From the NCBI GenBank assembly GCA_030704615.1, contig CM060733.1:29634001-29698000 (forward strand): DNA of 64,000 nt, written 5' to 3'. Under the pieces are notes generated by a model. The model was given only the letters and a program-made list of their open reading frames with translations, did no database searches and was not told the DNA's origin. Positions 10,990 to 21,529 of the stretch are shown here, piece by piece (positions within the stretch are counted from its first letter, which is position 1; each line of letters begins with the position of its first letter). Position numbers and translations under genes: made by a program. Source of the stretch: Takakia lepidozioides (lineage: Eukaryota > Streptophyta > Takakiopsida > Takakiales > Takakiaceae).

Positions 10990-12040
10990 GGGAGAGAGAG
11001 AATGTACTCGTTGTTTGCCGTAGCCTTGTGGCCATTGACCCCGCGCCCAGTTTGAGCGGAACACAAAGGGACAAAACCTACCTCTGTCAGGGGCTGATGT
11101 CGGTAGTAAGACTTACCTTGAAATAGTACATTGATCCGGGTTTTCCAGATATCCTCTAGAAATCCCTTCACACAAGCATCAATCTCCTGTGTGTGGTTTG
11201 CCCAATAACTAGGCCCCAGAAGGGCCTGGGCTTTTGGCTCAGCCTCGAGACTTTCAACGTTGGTAAACAGAGGTACATGCACAATTTCCTTGATAGATTT
11301 TAGGAGAGCTTCTCTCTGGTGAGAGAACCCCGGACAGTGAATCAAAAAATGAATGTTGTCTTCAGGTTGCCCACACGACGGAATTGTACTCTCCCTTTCC
11401 TCTCTGCTTCTGTTTGCTGTTCAAAGGTAGGCTTCCCGCCCTGAGTTTAAATTTCAGTCTACTGCCGAGAGTGGGTAGACCCTTGAGGTCATCCATGATG
11501 TCCTCCCCCATGTCACAGACTGGAAACAAGTCAGGGAAGTTTTCTGCCTAACTTCATTTTCATTAGACAATTTCCTGGCAACAGACATGGCTTTGGACAC
11601 TACAGCCTCTAAGTCAGATTTATCCAGCAGGGTCTAGACTTGCGGGTTAAGATTCAGATCCTTGAGAGTCTTTTCTACTCTGTTCTGCCAGGACTTAAGC
11701 CTGTTTGACAGGGCAGTTGTGTTTCCAAGATATAGAGTCGATTAACTTAGGATATCTGGTGTTGGACATATGTTGCAGCTGAGCCCACCATCTGACCTTG
11801 AATTCATCTCGTCGGGAGGTTAAGGAAGGGCTGCCAAACTCACCCCAAAAAAGCGACATTGGCTGTTTTGGAGCATGCTGACATGCACTCCTTAAGCACC
11901 CCAACTTGAATGGATTCTAGAGACTTAGCCTGGCTGGAGTTATCAACCCAAATTGCACATGCGTACTCCAAGGCAGGTCTAATAAGGCGACAAAGCATGG
12001 TTTTCTTGACCTCAGAGTTGATCCCTCTGCAGTGGAAAAG
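10990..12040 (-). mobile_element. LINE-A relic, 5'-truncated (copy 2)
   Basis: A minus-strand copy of the 3' third of LINE-A, aligning by eye with 16306-17345 of the main copy. It keeps the 3' end (complement of the gcaaacaac...gagtacatt terminal block) and the segments ALEYACAIWVDNSSQAK and ACVKGFLEDIWKTRIN. Frames are broken by small indels. The 5' edge at about 12040 ends in a GA run. The downstream flank (10880-10985) is a SINE-like segment. Confidence 0.88.
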
Positions 12041-12749
12041 AGAGAGAGAGAGAGAGAGAGGGAGAGACCTGTGGACACTGATGAGATGCAACCCAAAGGT
12101 CAGACATGGAGGGCTGGTTGCGCCGTGCAGCCATATACACTGCATCCACGTCCTTTCCCACTCTCCTGGAACAAACCAACCGTAACTTTCACATGATTAT
12201 CAGTAGTTAAACGAGTGGAGCCCAATTACTCAACACATTTGAGTTGGTCACTACATTGGCTCCAGTCAGGAAGTGACGACAAATCTATGATGAACCAGGG
12301 CCTCAAGAGGGTTCAGGGATAAGAAGAAAAGAAAGTTATCACGTCTGCGGGAGGTCCAACAGGTCCAAGGAGCACACGTACAACACCACAGTAGAACCAC
12401 AGACATCAAAAAGCAGCTCAATTCTCAAACTTCACACACAGCAGGTAAGCCACTAAACACATCTGGTTCTCAAAGCTGAAGGCCTCTGCCAGGGATAGGG
12501 ACCTCTAAAAAGACTCTGATATCTGTTGCAGATCTCTTAATAGATAGGGGACAATAAGAAGAAATGACACCCTTTTGTGCACAATTTGGAAAGATCCTTT
12601 CCAGCCAAGATGTATTATTTGACTTCCTATTGTAATCCATATGGTGTGAGAGGTGACTATTGATTTAGCTGAAGCCCTTGCGAGGGACACTGGGTCAAAA
12701 TTCTAGCAGATGTGGTTGTCTCAGATGCGGAGAAGGAAGGAAATAAAGA
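12041..12749. other. SINE-like fragments, no gene
   Basis: Holds a GA microsatellite (12041-12063) and two short pieces of the SINE-like family (around 12310-12395 and 12430-12500), recognised by a shared GTCTGCGGGAGGTCCAACAG-type block and a shared CAAAGCTGAAGGCCTCTGCC block. No coding evidence was found. Confidence 0.5.
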
Positions 12750-12927
12750 AATGAAATGAAATGAAATGGTGCTTTATAACGTCCGCGGAAAGCTCTTAGA
12801 GCTTATGGGACAAAATGGAAGAAAACATGAGAGAGGAACAAATCCAGAAACCACAATTAATGTTCTAGCGATTGTCTAAGGGTGAAGGCCTCGTGTAGGT
12901 AAGCTGCCAAGCATTTTTGATCCTCAT
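12750..12927 (-). mobile_element. SINE-like element, family B
   Basis: A short interspersed repeat whose minus-strand form ends CCGCGGACGTTATAAAGCACC followed by a (ATTTC)n tail. Upstream it has a self-complementary AGCTCTAAGAGCT block after CATTTTGTCCCATA, and a head region with GCTTACCTACACGAGGCC. The same parts in the same order occur at 14585-14842 and 27763-27960, and 3' parts only at 21460-21512 and 58905-58990. No Pol III boxes were recognised, so the class (SINE or other non-autonomous element) is inferred from size, tail and dispersal. Confidence 0.65.
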
Positions 12928-14584
12928 AGTGAAAGAAAGAGAAGATTTATTACATACATGGGAAGCTCAGAGAACGGTATCAGAAAAGCAAGAGAGAATG
13001 AAATGAAAGGCTCAAATAAATTCTAAACAGAAGGTCTCGAGACAGGTGGATTCATCTCATCCTGCCTCCATAAGAAGAACTGCCCAAGCTTAATACAGGC
13101 TTGAAGGCCGTCATACATATCCTTGTGAGATCTAAGGTGGCATTCAACCTGGTGATTGGCACCTGATATAGCACCACAAGACTATGAAAAAGGGGATTTA
13201 TGGACAGATGTTAAGAGGTCCCAACCTGGGAGCAAATCGCGTTGTAGCAGAGTCTGGAGTTTCAATGATTTTGCAGAGGTTTGAATACTCATCTCGGACA
13301 TGCTTTTTCCTATATCCGTCACTCATTGGAAATGGGTCCGACATAACATGAAGTCCAGCATGACTCTTGTTGGCTACTGGAACCTTTTTTAATTCGAACT
13401 GTTCTTTCCTATCAAGCGCTATCCCTCCCTCCTTTGCCACCTGTGTGTGAAGTGCCAGTCAGGAAGAAATTTTGCACTCAGTGCACTCGCAGTTCGGATA
13501 TGGTGAGATGCTAATCTAAAATCAGGTAGCTGTTGCCTCCGAACTCCCTAGTATATCTCCTGATAGCTGATGGATGATGAAATGCATCCTGCACCCCAAG
13601 CTTTCCAGGTGGAGCATGAGCAGTATCATGTGCTCCAACACAAGAAGACAGCAAAGCATTCTCGAAATGGTTAGAGCTCAAAGCAACGGACTTTTATAAA
13701 CTGGTCAACTTGACAAAGGCTGTTTGGTAATCACAAGCTCAAACCTACTTAATCTGAAGGGTTTGGGAGACGTATACAGCATTCATCCTAAGATTCCCTG
13801 GGCCCTGGACTCTTATGTGCTTGCCTTACCTCAGGGTCTAGGACAAAGAAATGGAGTGGGAACAGTCCTACTACCAGTCTTGAACTGCAACAAAGGTTTG
13901 GCTACAGCTACTGACTTCCAGGCACCTAAATATGGAGTTAAAGCATCTGCCCTTGCAGAGATTGGTCAACCAAGCCCTTACTTAGTAGGTATATTACTAC
14001 AAAATACAGTGTCAAAGCAGAAAGCAACAGAACATAGCACAAGGAAAGACTTCAATCATTAGTGGTTGCTGTAAATCGTAGAAAGAGAGAAGAATGACTG
14101 GAAGAGTGACCGCAAGAGTGACATGCCTGCAAAGCTCTTGGCACATCAAATGTCTTGTTGTGCACTTCCTGCACCTTTGCCAACAGCTGTGCTGATGAAT
14201 GGAGCTCAGGAATTTTTAACCTGTGAGCAGGAGTCTTCCCTCTTGGAAGAAAAACCTGGCCACCATGAGCTTGCCTGATTGTTTGCAATGGTGAGCTTCG
14301 GTGATTGATGGAGCCTTTGCTCTGAGCTTCTTTGTGCTGTGTTTGTAATAGCTTCTTTGCTACTTCCGGGTCAAAAGTCTCTGCGTGAATAGCCTGCAGC
14401 CATGGAATGTCTTAGCTCTTATTTGCAGAAAGAAAGAAACCTACTACATCTGCAGGAGGCCCAAAAGGTCCACTGGGCACAAGAACAACTCAAAGCTCGA
14501 GCAACTCAAAACTCGAGCATAGCCACTCTAACTGTTGTTTAGACACCCTCCTTTCTTTCTGACGTTATAAAGCATCATTTCATT
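12928..14584. other. No gene confidently recognised
   Basis: Open frames without recognisable motifs occur at 13198-13440 (minus, 80 codons), 13724-14062 (plus, 112 codons) and 14052-14288 (minus). A further SINE-like piece related to that at 12310 lies at 14431-14510. I cannot assign a function to any of these frames. Confidence 0.45.
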
Positions 14585-14842
14585 TCTTTCCACTGTCTAT
14601 TCCGTGGGACGCAATCTCTCACTGAAGTCTTCCATTATGAGGATCAGAAAAAATGATTGGCAGCTTACCTGCACGAGGCCTTGACCCTTAGGCATTCCTT
14701 TGAGCAGTAGTTGCTTTTGGGCTGCTTTTTGGCTTTGGTTTTGCCTCCGCTCTCTTGATTTTTTCCATTTTGTCCCATAAGCTCTTTGAGCTTTCTGTGG
14801 ACGTTGTAAAGTACCATTCCATTTCATTTCATTTCATTTCTA
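14585..14842 (+). mobile_element. SINE-like element, family B
   Basis: Plus-strand copy of family B. It has a GGCAGCTTACCTGCACGAGGCC head at about 14661-14682, a central T-rich part, the CATTTTGTCCCATAAGCTC block, and a tail of four ATTTC units ending near 14840. A degenerate LINE-A copy starts immediately downstream. Confidence 0.7.
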
Positions 14843-14854
14843 ACCCATGGCTTC

Positions 14855-16150
14855 TAGGGGATCTAGGCTTTGACTGTGGTCTTCTGGGGTCAGGAAAGAT
14901 GAGGATGATCGTTCACAACCTGTACGCGAACATCAAAAGTTCTGTTATGGTCAATGGCCAGAAGTCTCATTTCTTTGACATTGACCAAGGTGTAGCTCAA
15001 GGTTGTACCTTCTCCCCACTGCTCTTCAATGTTTTCATTAATCAGCTCCTTGAAGATGTGGAAAGCAAGGGATTTGGGATAAAGGTGGGTGATGCTACTA
15101 TACCAGCTCTTATGATTGTGGATGACTTCGCAAGCCGAAGCAATACCCCATCCGATCTTCAGGAGTCGATTGATTGTGGCTAGAAGGCCTTCAATGATCG
15201 TGGGGAGGGAGGAGGGGATCTTGAATGGACATGGGTTAGTGAAGAGATCCCTGTGCTCCCTTCCTGCACATATCTTGGTCTTGAGTTTTCCTCCAGTTGT
15301 AACTGGGATGCAAGTAAACAAAAAGTGGTTCAAACAGCCAAACGTAAAGCTTTGGGTCTCACTCAATTTTTCCACTGCATAGGTATTAATCGTGAAGTCA
15401 AAAGGACCTGGGCTGCAACGTATCAGGCCTACCTTGGAGTACGCATCTGCAGTGTGGGACAGCCACTCCAACCATGCTAAAACTTTAGAATCCATTCAGC
15501 TTTCAGCACTCAAAGACAGCATGTCAGCATGCTCTAGAACAGCTAAAGTGGCTGTTTGGGGCGAGTTTGGCATACCATGGTTGAGCTCTTGGCGTGATGA
15601 GTTCAAGGTCAGATGGTGGGGTCAGTTGAATTGCATGCCTAATACCAGATACCCTAAGATGATTGACTCTATTTCGGTGGGGAGTCTACCTTAACGGATG
15701 CAGAAAGGAAAGGGAGATTGTCAATGCCCGATGTGCGGGTGGCCTGAAGACAATATCTTTTCTGATCTAATGTCCGGGTTATCCTCATCAGAGAGCGACC
15801 CTCTTTAGGACCATCGAGAACATAGTCCCTCACCTCTGTTCACCAACTTACAAAATCTCGAGGCTGAGCCTACTGTTGGGATCTAATTGCTGGGCAGCTC
15901 ACACACAACAGATTGATGCTTGCCTTTCTAGCGGAAATCTGGAAAGTAAGTCCTACTACTGGAGTGAGCCCTTCACAAATCTAGAGTCTGCTCCCCTTGA
16001 TCCTTGGGCTTCCTAGAGGAAATCTGGAAACCCCGAACTAATTCTTTATATTAAGGTAAGTCCCACCACTGGAGTGAGCCCCTCACAAATGTAGTGTCTG
16101 TTCCCACTTGTGCCACCCAAACTGGGTGCCACAAGGCTACGCAAACAACA
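14855..16150 (+). mobile_element. LINE-A relic (copy 3)
   Basis: A plus-strand, badly decayed LINE-A copy covering the RT palm to the 3' end. 14890-15180 matches the main copy through FFDIDQGVAQGC and FNVFINQLLEDVES, but the catalytic FADD has become IVDD. Stops and frameshifts follow (for example after 15180). The region 15940-16100 contains an internal imperfect duplication of a block with TGGAGTGAGCCC. It ends with a worn 3' terminal block near 16150. It lies tail to tail with the near-complete copy at 16299-21170. Confidence 0.85.
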
Positions 16151-16305
16151 TCTTATCTGTAGTATGAAAGAAGAGGTACATTACACTTTCTTCAGAGGTT
16201 TGTGCTATCGTTGTTGCATTTGGCTGAATATCCATGCCACTTGCCACTCTAGCTACATTGGAAACTTTATCATGCACCGATCTGAGGACATTATTTAGAT
16301 TGTAC

Positions 16306-18942
16306 TCATAAGAAGTTGTTTGCCGTAGCCTTGTGGCCATTGACCCCGCGCCCAGTTTGAGCGGGAACAAAAGGGACAGAACCTACCTCTGTCAGGGGCT
16401 GACGTTGGTAGTAAGACTTACCTCCATATAAAGAATTAATCCGGGTTTTCCAGATATCCTCTAGAAATCCCTTCACACAAGCATCAATCTGCTGTGTGTG
16501 ATTTGCCCAAAAACTAGGCCTCAGGAGGGCCTGGGCTTTTGGCTCAGCCTCGAGACTTTCAAAGTTGGTAAACAGGGGTACAGGCACAATTCCCTTAATA
16601 GATTTGAAGAGAGCGTCTCTTTGGTGAGAGAACCCCGGACAGTGTATCAGAAAATGAATACTGTCTTCAGATTGCCCACACAACGGGCAATTGCACTCTC
16701 CCTTTCCTCTCTGCTTCTGTTTGCTGTTCAAAGGTAGGCTTCCTGCCCTGAGTTTAAATTTCAGTCTAGTGCCGAGAGTGGGTAGACCCTTGAGGTCATC
16801 CAAGATGTCCTCCCCCATGTCACAGACTGGAAACAAGTTCAGGGAAGTTTTCTGCCTAACTTCATTTTCATCAGACAATCTCATGGCAACAGACATGGCT
16901 GAGGACACTACAGCCTCTAAGTCAGATTTATCCAGCAGGGTCGAGACTTGCGGATCCAGGTCCAGGTCCTTGAGGATCTCTTCTACTCTCTTCTGCCAGG
17001 ACTTAGCCTGTTTGACAGGGCGGTCCTGTTTCCAAGATATAGAGTCGATTAATTTAGGATATCTGGTGTTGGGCATATGGTGCAGCTGACCCCACCATCT
17101 GACCTTGAATTCATCTCGTCGGGAGCTTAAGGACGGAATGCCAAACTCACCCCGAACAGCCACATTGGCTGTTTTGGAGCATGCTGACATACACTCCTTA
17201 AGCACCCCCACTTGAATGGATTCTAGAGACTTAGCCTGGTTGGAGTTATCAACCCATATAGCAGATCCGTACTCCAAGGCAGGTCTAATAACGTGACAAA
17301 GCATGGTTTTCTTAACCTCAGAGTTGACCCCTCTGCAGTGGAAAAATTTAGTGAGCCCCAGAGCTTTGCCCTTGCCAGTTTGAACAACTTTCCGGATATG
17401 TGCATCCCAATTACAATTGGAGGAGAACTCAACGCCCAGGTACTTGTAGGAAGGGAGGACCGGGATCTCTTGGCTACCCCACTGCCACTTAAGATCACTT
17501 CCTCCCTCTCCTCTGTCGTTGAATGCTACCACTGCACATTTGCTGACATTAGCCTCTAGCCCCCAAAGATCAAAGTATCTCTTCGCGCAATCAATCAACT
17601 CCTGGAGATTGGTTGGAGTCTCCCCTATGCCTGCGAAGTCATCCGCAAACATAAGGGCTGGTATGGTGGTATCACCCACCCTTAACCCAAATCCCTCACT
17701 TTCCACATCCTCGAGGAGTTGATTGATGAAAACATTGAAGAGCAGAGGGGAGAGAGTACATCCTTGAGCTACACCTTGGTCTATGTCAAAGAAGTTGGAC
17801 TTCTGTCCGTTAACAGTGACACAGCTTTTGGTGTGAGCATACAAGTTGTGGACAACTCTCCACATCTTTCCCTTGATCCCACAAGACCAGAGGTGGAACC
17901 ATAGGCCATCTCTCCACACTGTGTCATAAGCCTTTTTGACATCCAGGAAAAAGACATAAGTGGGTTTCCCTTCTTTTTTCCTTCCCTGGATAATCTGGCT
18001 TAGAGTGAAGATATGATCCACACAGCCCCTGTTTCGCCGAAAGCCAGCTTGGCCTTCGTGGAAACAACCTCTAGACTCCAGATCAACCTCGAGACGAGTA
18101 CTTATAACTCTGCAGAATGTCTTGCCAACAGCATTGAGGAGCGTGATGCCACGGTAGTTCCTCGGTTCTTCTCTGTCACCCTTCTTGTATAGATTGACAA
18201 TGACCCCCTGTCGCCAGCGAAAGGGGATCATTTCAGTCTTCCAGATAAGGTTAAAGAGGAGAACTAGGGCCTCTATCATGGGATCGCCACCGTGCTTGAT
18301 AAGCTCGTTGACTATACCATCAGGTCCACCAGCTTTATATCCATTTAAATGTTCAATTGCTTCCACAATCTCAGAAGAACTAATGGGAGCATTATAAGTC
18401 ATTGAAATATACTCCAGTTCATCAGGGCTGTTTTGAATCATAGGAACAGTTTTTCCAACTGTGTCCCTCCATTCAGCAGAAGACCCCTCACTGTTAGACC
18501 TAGAAGTTCTGCCAAGGATACTGTAGTGAGTTTCAAAGGTTTTGACAATGTCAACCGATGAAGTCACCACTGCACCTTTAGTAGTCTTCAGCGCTTGTAC
18601 TTGCTGACCGTTTTTCGGTTTGTACAAACGTTGAAGGGCCAACCAGAATTTCTTGTCATTACCACCATGGTGGTTTGAGTTTATTTCACTGTATAACTTG
18701 TCCCAGTATAATTTCTTCTGAGACCTAACAAGCTGATTGATATCTTTACGGAGCTGGTAGTACCTCGCCCACAATTCTCTGTTGCTTTCCAAATTGCAGC
18801 ACTCTTTATAGAGGGCTCGTCTCTCAGCTATCTTGAGTTTAATCTCATTAGTCCACCAATTAACTGCTCTACCGCAGACAATTAGTTTCCTCCCAATGAT
18901 CTTGTCAGCCACGGAGGAAACGAAACTCTCCCAAGAGTCCAC
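16306..18942 (-). CDS. LINE-A reverse transcriptase with C-terminal zinc finger
   Basis: An 878-codon open frame, intact to its stop. Residues ~205-480 hold the RT fingers and palm: YKAGGPDGIVNELIKHGG, YRGITLLNAVGKTFCR, EGQAGFRRNRGCVDHIF, YVFFLDVKKAYDTVW, GVAQGCTLSPLLFNVFINQL and the catalytic MFADDFAG. A thumb-like part with YKYLGVEFSSNCNWD follows. Near residue ~745 lies CNCPLCGQSEDSIHFLIHC, a Cys/His finger common after LINE RTs. No RNase H domain is present, unlike the relic at 0.2-2.5 kb. The real protein would start upstream in the endonuclease frame, and two frameshifts intervene. The frame upstream of the first ATG stays open through ARNEVERAVDSWESF. Confidence 0.93.
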   Translation of the reverse strand: MDSWESFVSSVADKIIGRKLIVCGRAVNWWTNEIKLKIAERRALYKECCNLESNRELWARYYQLRKDINQLVRSQKKLYWDKLYSEINSNHHGGNDKKFWLALQRLYKPKNGQQVQALKTTKGAVVTSSVDIVKTFETHYSILGRTSRSNSEGSSAEWRDTVGKTVPMIQNSPDELEYISMTYNAPISSSEIVEAIEHLNGYKAGGPDGIVNELIKHGGDPMIEALVLLFNLIWKTEMIPFRWRQGVIVNLYKKGDREEPRNYRGITLLNAVGKTFCRVISTRLEVDLESRGCFHEGQAGFRRNRGCVDHIFTLSQIIQGRKKEGKPTYVFFLDVKKAYDTVWRDGLWFHLWSCGIKGKMWRVVHNLYAHTKSCVTVNGQKSNFFDIDQGVAQGCTLSPLLFNVFINQLLEDVESEGFGLRVGDTTIPALMFADDFAGIGETPTNLQELIDCAKRYFDLWGLEANVSKCAVVAFNDRGEGGSDLKWQWGSQEIPVLPSYKYLGVEFSSNCNWDAHIRKVVQTGKGKALGLTKFFHCRGVNSEVKKTMLCHVIRPALEYGSAIWVDNSNQAKSLESIQVGVLKECMSACSKTANVAVRGEFGIPSLSSRRDEFKVRWWGQLHHMPNTRYPKLIDSISWKQDRPVKQAKSWQKRVEEILKDLDLDPQVSTLLDKSDLEAVVSSAMSVAMRLSDENEVRQKTSLNLFPVCDMGEDILDDLKGLPTLGTRLKFKLRAGSLPLNSKQKQRGKGECNCPLCGQSEDSIHFLIHCPGFSHQRDALFKSIKGIVPVPLFTNFESLEAEPKAQALLRPSFWANHTQQIDACVKGFLEDIWKTRINSLYGGKSYYQRQPLTEVGSVPFVPAQTGRGVNGHKATANNFL

Positions 18943-19186
18943 TGCTCTTTCGACTTCATTTCTTGCGTTAACAGAGCGTGACTGAAGTTCTTGGAGCGAT
19001 TGGACAAAATGAGGAGAGCCTCTTGCAAGGCCTGGACGTACTCAGCCTTGACCTCCTCATTGTGGAATTTTTCTATGCGCCACTTCCGAATCGAACGTTT
19101 CACAGATCTCTTGGTGGTGGGAAAACACCTTTTGATCTCAGTCCAAACCAGGAAGTGGTCAGAGGTACCAATATCAGTTCTGTCGA

Positions 19187-20845
19187 TCAACACATTGGCA
19201 CACTGGGGAACAAAATTTTGTCCATTATGATATAGTCCACAATGGAACGTTCCCCAGTTTGGGGTTTCTCACGAGTCCACTGCACTTGGTCACCTCTTGT
19301 CCTGTTATTCAAGGTCAAAAGCTGAAGCTCTTCTAGACAGTTAATTAACCGTCTGCCATTAGAATTCAGCTCGTCCTCACCAAAAGGTCCAATGATATCG
19401 TCCTGATGGATCCCTTTGCCCACCCGGGCATTGAAGTCCCCCAATAGTACCACCTGACCTTTGGCAAGGAACGAAGCACAGTCCACCTTTACATCTTCGA
19501 AGGCCTTGTCTGCGTCAGCACTAAGGGTCCCCTCTGTGGGCATGTAAACACAACCAACAAAGAGGTCCTTTGTACTCATGCCGCCCTTCAAATTCAGTTT
19601 TAGCCAGATACTATGCTCGTACCTCAAACCCTTGTTGATAATTTCACAATTGTCAAACAAGAAATCACGGACAAAGAATCCGACCCCTTTTTGACCGCGT
19701 TTGGCAGAGGCTGCCTTGAGAGTACACATCTTACCTGCCCATTTATAGCCAATGACATCTCCAACCAGTTTATCCGACGTTTCCCATGTTTCTTGCCCAG
19801 CACAGATATGAATATCATTAGTCCGAAGAACTTGTCCCACTTCAAGTTGTTTCCTTTGGTTGGTCAACCCTGAGAAGTTGAAAGTGGCCAGCCGCAAGCC
19901 AGCCCTTTGCGTGTGAATTGTTTGTCGTCTAGGTAGCTTGTGATTGCTCCTGGACGGCCAACCGTTCTGCAAAGGAGGGACAGTTACCCCATGTGTAGAT
20001 TTTGCTTGTCTTGTGTAAACTTTGAGAATTGGTAAACCATTCAGGGTACCAAATCTTTCTACACGACGCACAGGCTCCACACACATAGGGGCAGAATGTC
20101 CGTCAGACTGCTTGGGGACAATTACCCCGTGTATAGATTTTGCTCGTCTTGTGTAGACTTTGAGGATTGGTAAACCATTTAGAGTACCAAATCCTTCAGT
20201 TACACGACGTTCAGGCTCTGCACACCTAGGGACAGATTGTCCATCTGACGGCTTGGGGACAATTACCCCGTGTATAGAATTTGTTCGTCTTGTGTAAACC
20301 TTGAGGATTGGTAAACCATTCAGAGTACCAAATCCTTCAGATTCAGGACGTTCAGGTTCCGTACACTTAGGGGCATCTTGTCCTTCTGGCTGTTTGGATT
20401 CAACCTCATCCAGAGCATCAAACCGATTAGAAACTCTCAAGTTGAAGTTGTTGCCCTTGGTTGTCTTCCTAGAGCGCCCCATTGAATCACCAATGTCTAA
20501 GACCGCTCTCCAGCCAGTCAAGGGACGAACTTCTTTGAGATTGAATTGATGCGGGACTCTATTAGAAGCACTTTTGGTCATTGCAACCTTCAACGTACCC
20601 CTGTTATCAAGTCTCGAGATGGTACCATTAGCCATGAAATCCAAGCCTAAGCTACAGCATGTAGTTTTAAAGGACACATCGTCCATCCTGGGATTCACCC
20701 CAAAAACTACACATGAAGCCCTAGATTTGGCATAAGTAACCAATTCCCAGGGATCACCCTGAGGAGTGTTGATGTTGATAGGAGCTAAATTTTTGATTGT
20801 TTTCGCAGGCCATAAGTTTAAGCACAGGAACCAACCCGAGCCCAA
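19187..20845 (-). CDS. LINE-A N-terminal domain and APE endonuclease (frameshifted)
   Basis: A 552-codon frame. The N-terminal ~150 residues are of unknown type (WFLCLNLWPAKTIKN...). Residues ~165-310 contain three 47-residue repeats with GFGTLNGLPILKVYTRR. From ~325 follows an exonuclease-endonuclease-phosphatase domain: RLATFNFSGL, the catalytic QETW, GVGFFV, VGCVYMP and LLGDFNARVG. This enzyme would nick target DNA to prime reverse transcription. The frame ends at 19187 because of a one-base shift near 19220. The SDHF motif that completes the active site continues in another frame (19193-18882, GTSDHFLVW). An upstream start in another exon or frame cannot be excluded. Confidence 0.85.
   Translation of the reverse strand: MGSGWFLCLNLWPAKTIKNLAPININTPQGDPWELVTYAKSRASCVVFGVNPRMDDVSFKTTCCSLGLDFMANGTISRLDNRGTLKVAMTKSASNRVPHQFNLKEVRPLTGWRAVLDIGDSMGRSRKTTKGNNFNLRVSNRFDALDEVESKQPEGQDAPKCTEPERPESEGFGTLNGLPILKVYTRRTNSIHGVIVPKPSDGQSVPRCAEPERRVTEGFGTLNGLPILKVYTRRAKSIHGVIVPKQSDGHSAPMCVEPVRRVERFGTLNGLPILKVYTRQAKSTHGVTVPPLQNGWPSRSNHKLPRRQTIHTQRAGLRLATFNFSGLTNQRKQLEVGQVLRTNDIHICAGQETWETSDKLVGDVIGYKWAGKMCTLKAASAKRGQKGVGFFVRDFLFDNCEIINKGLRYEHSIWLKLNLKGGMSTKDLFVGCVYMPTEGTLSADADKAFEDVKVDCASFLAKGQVVLLGDFNARVGKGIHQDDIIGPFGEDELNSNGRRLINCLEELQLLTLNNRTRGDQVQWTREKPQTGERSIVDYIIMDKILFPSVPMC
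19985..20397 (-). repeat. 141-bp coding minisatellite in LINE-A, three units
   Basis: Three tandem copies of a 141-bp unit (47 codons), starting near 19987, 20130 and 20271. Each encodes GFGTLNGLPILKVYTRR, a SIHGVIVPK block and a C-x-EPERR block. The period is a multiple of three, so the frame is kept. The repeat lies between the N-terminal domain and the endonuclease. Confidence 0.9.
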
Positions 20846-21183
20846 GTGCCGAGTATGCTAGACAGAGCATACGACTGCCCAATTTGGGCGGAGGGGCTGC
20901 CCCCAAGCGGTAGGAGTCCGCTTGTTACCATTCAGAGATCACACTCCAGGGAGTTGCAGGGAATGGCCTGTGTAGGCATATTCTAAAGAGGGAAAGGCCC
21001 CAAGCTTTCCAACTAAATCCAATGCACTACCTTACCTGAAGCAAAGCGCTTCAGGTCGGAACAAACAAGGACACAAGGTCACAAGGCCGGCATTTAGTCA
21101 CAGAGACATTAATGTACTCCCGTTTCAAGTCCACCCAATGTCAATAGGCTTCCTAGAGGACAGGGAGAAAGGACATTATTTAG

Positions 21184-21444
21184 AATGTACTCATAAGACG
21201 TTGTTTGCCATAGCCTTGTGGCCATTGACCCCGCGCCCAGTTTGAGCGGAACATAAAGGGACAGAGCCTACCTTTGTCAGGGGCTGACGCCGGTAGTAAG
21301 ACTTACCTTGGAATAAACAATTGATTCCAGATATCCTCTATAAATCTCTTTACACAAGCATCAACCTGCTGTGTGTGCTGTTTACCAACTTTGAAATTCA
21401 CGAGGCTGAGCCAAAAGCCCAGGCCCTTTTGGGGCCTAGTTAGT
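21184..21444 (-). mobile_element. LINE-A copy 4, truncated with 5' inversion
   Basis: The 3' part (21184-about 21380) is minus-strand LINE-A including the terminal block. The adjoining 60-odd bp (about 21381-21443) are the next LINE-A segment, but in the plus orientation: it reads TGTTTACCAACTTTGAAA ... GGGGCCTAGTTA. Some 10 bp of the canonical sequence are missing at the junction. GGACATTATTTAG flanks it at 21171-21183 and 21445-21457. This is the structure expected from twin priming during target-primed reverse transcription. Confidence 0.85.
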
Positions 21445-21459
21445 GGACATTATTTAGCG

Positions 21460-21512
21460 AAAAATGAGATGAATTGATACTTTACAATGTCCGCGGAAAG
21501 CTCAAAGATCCA
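21460..21512 (-). mobile_element. Fragment of SINE-like family B
   Basis: Contains TTTACAATGTCCGCGGAAAGCTC, matching the 3' block of family B, next to a decayed GAATGAGATG-type tail. The body is missing. Confidence 0.5.
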
Positions 21513-21529
21513 TATAAACTTACCGCTGG

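Larger units (their letters stand above)
16299..21170 (-). mobile_element. LINE-A, near-complete non-LTR retrotransposon
   Basis: The fullest LINE-A copy, minus strand, about 4.9 kb. It has a GC-mixed 5' region (21170-20846), a protein region with an N-terminal domain, a triplicated linker, an APE-type endonuclease (19970-19000) and a reverse transcriptase with C-terminal Cys/His finger (18942-16306), then a short 3' end without poly(A) but with a conserved terminal block. The block GGACATTATTTAG flanks it at 16286-16298 and 21171-21183, a likely 13-bp target duplication. Two frameshifts, near 19220 and near 19010-19030, split the coding region, so this copy looks inactive. At least five other copies or fragments of the family lie in the window. 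Confidence 0.92.

Noticed and set aside
18880-19230. Programmed frameshift in LINE-A
   Set aside because: Two shifts of frame lie within ~220 bp inside one conserved domain region, with no slippery site plus structure apparent. Ordinary mutation is simpler.
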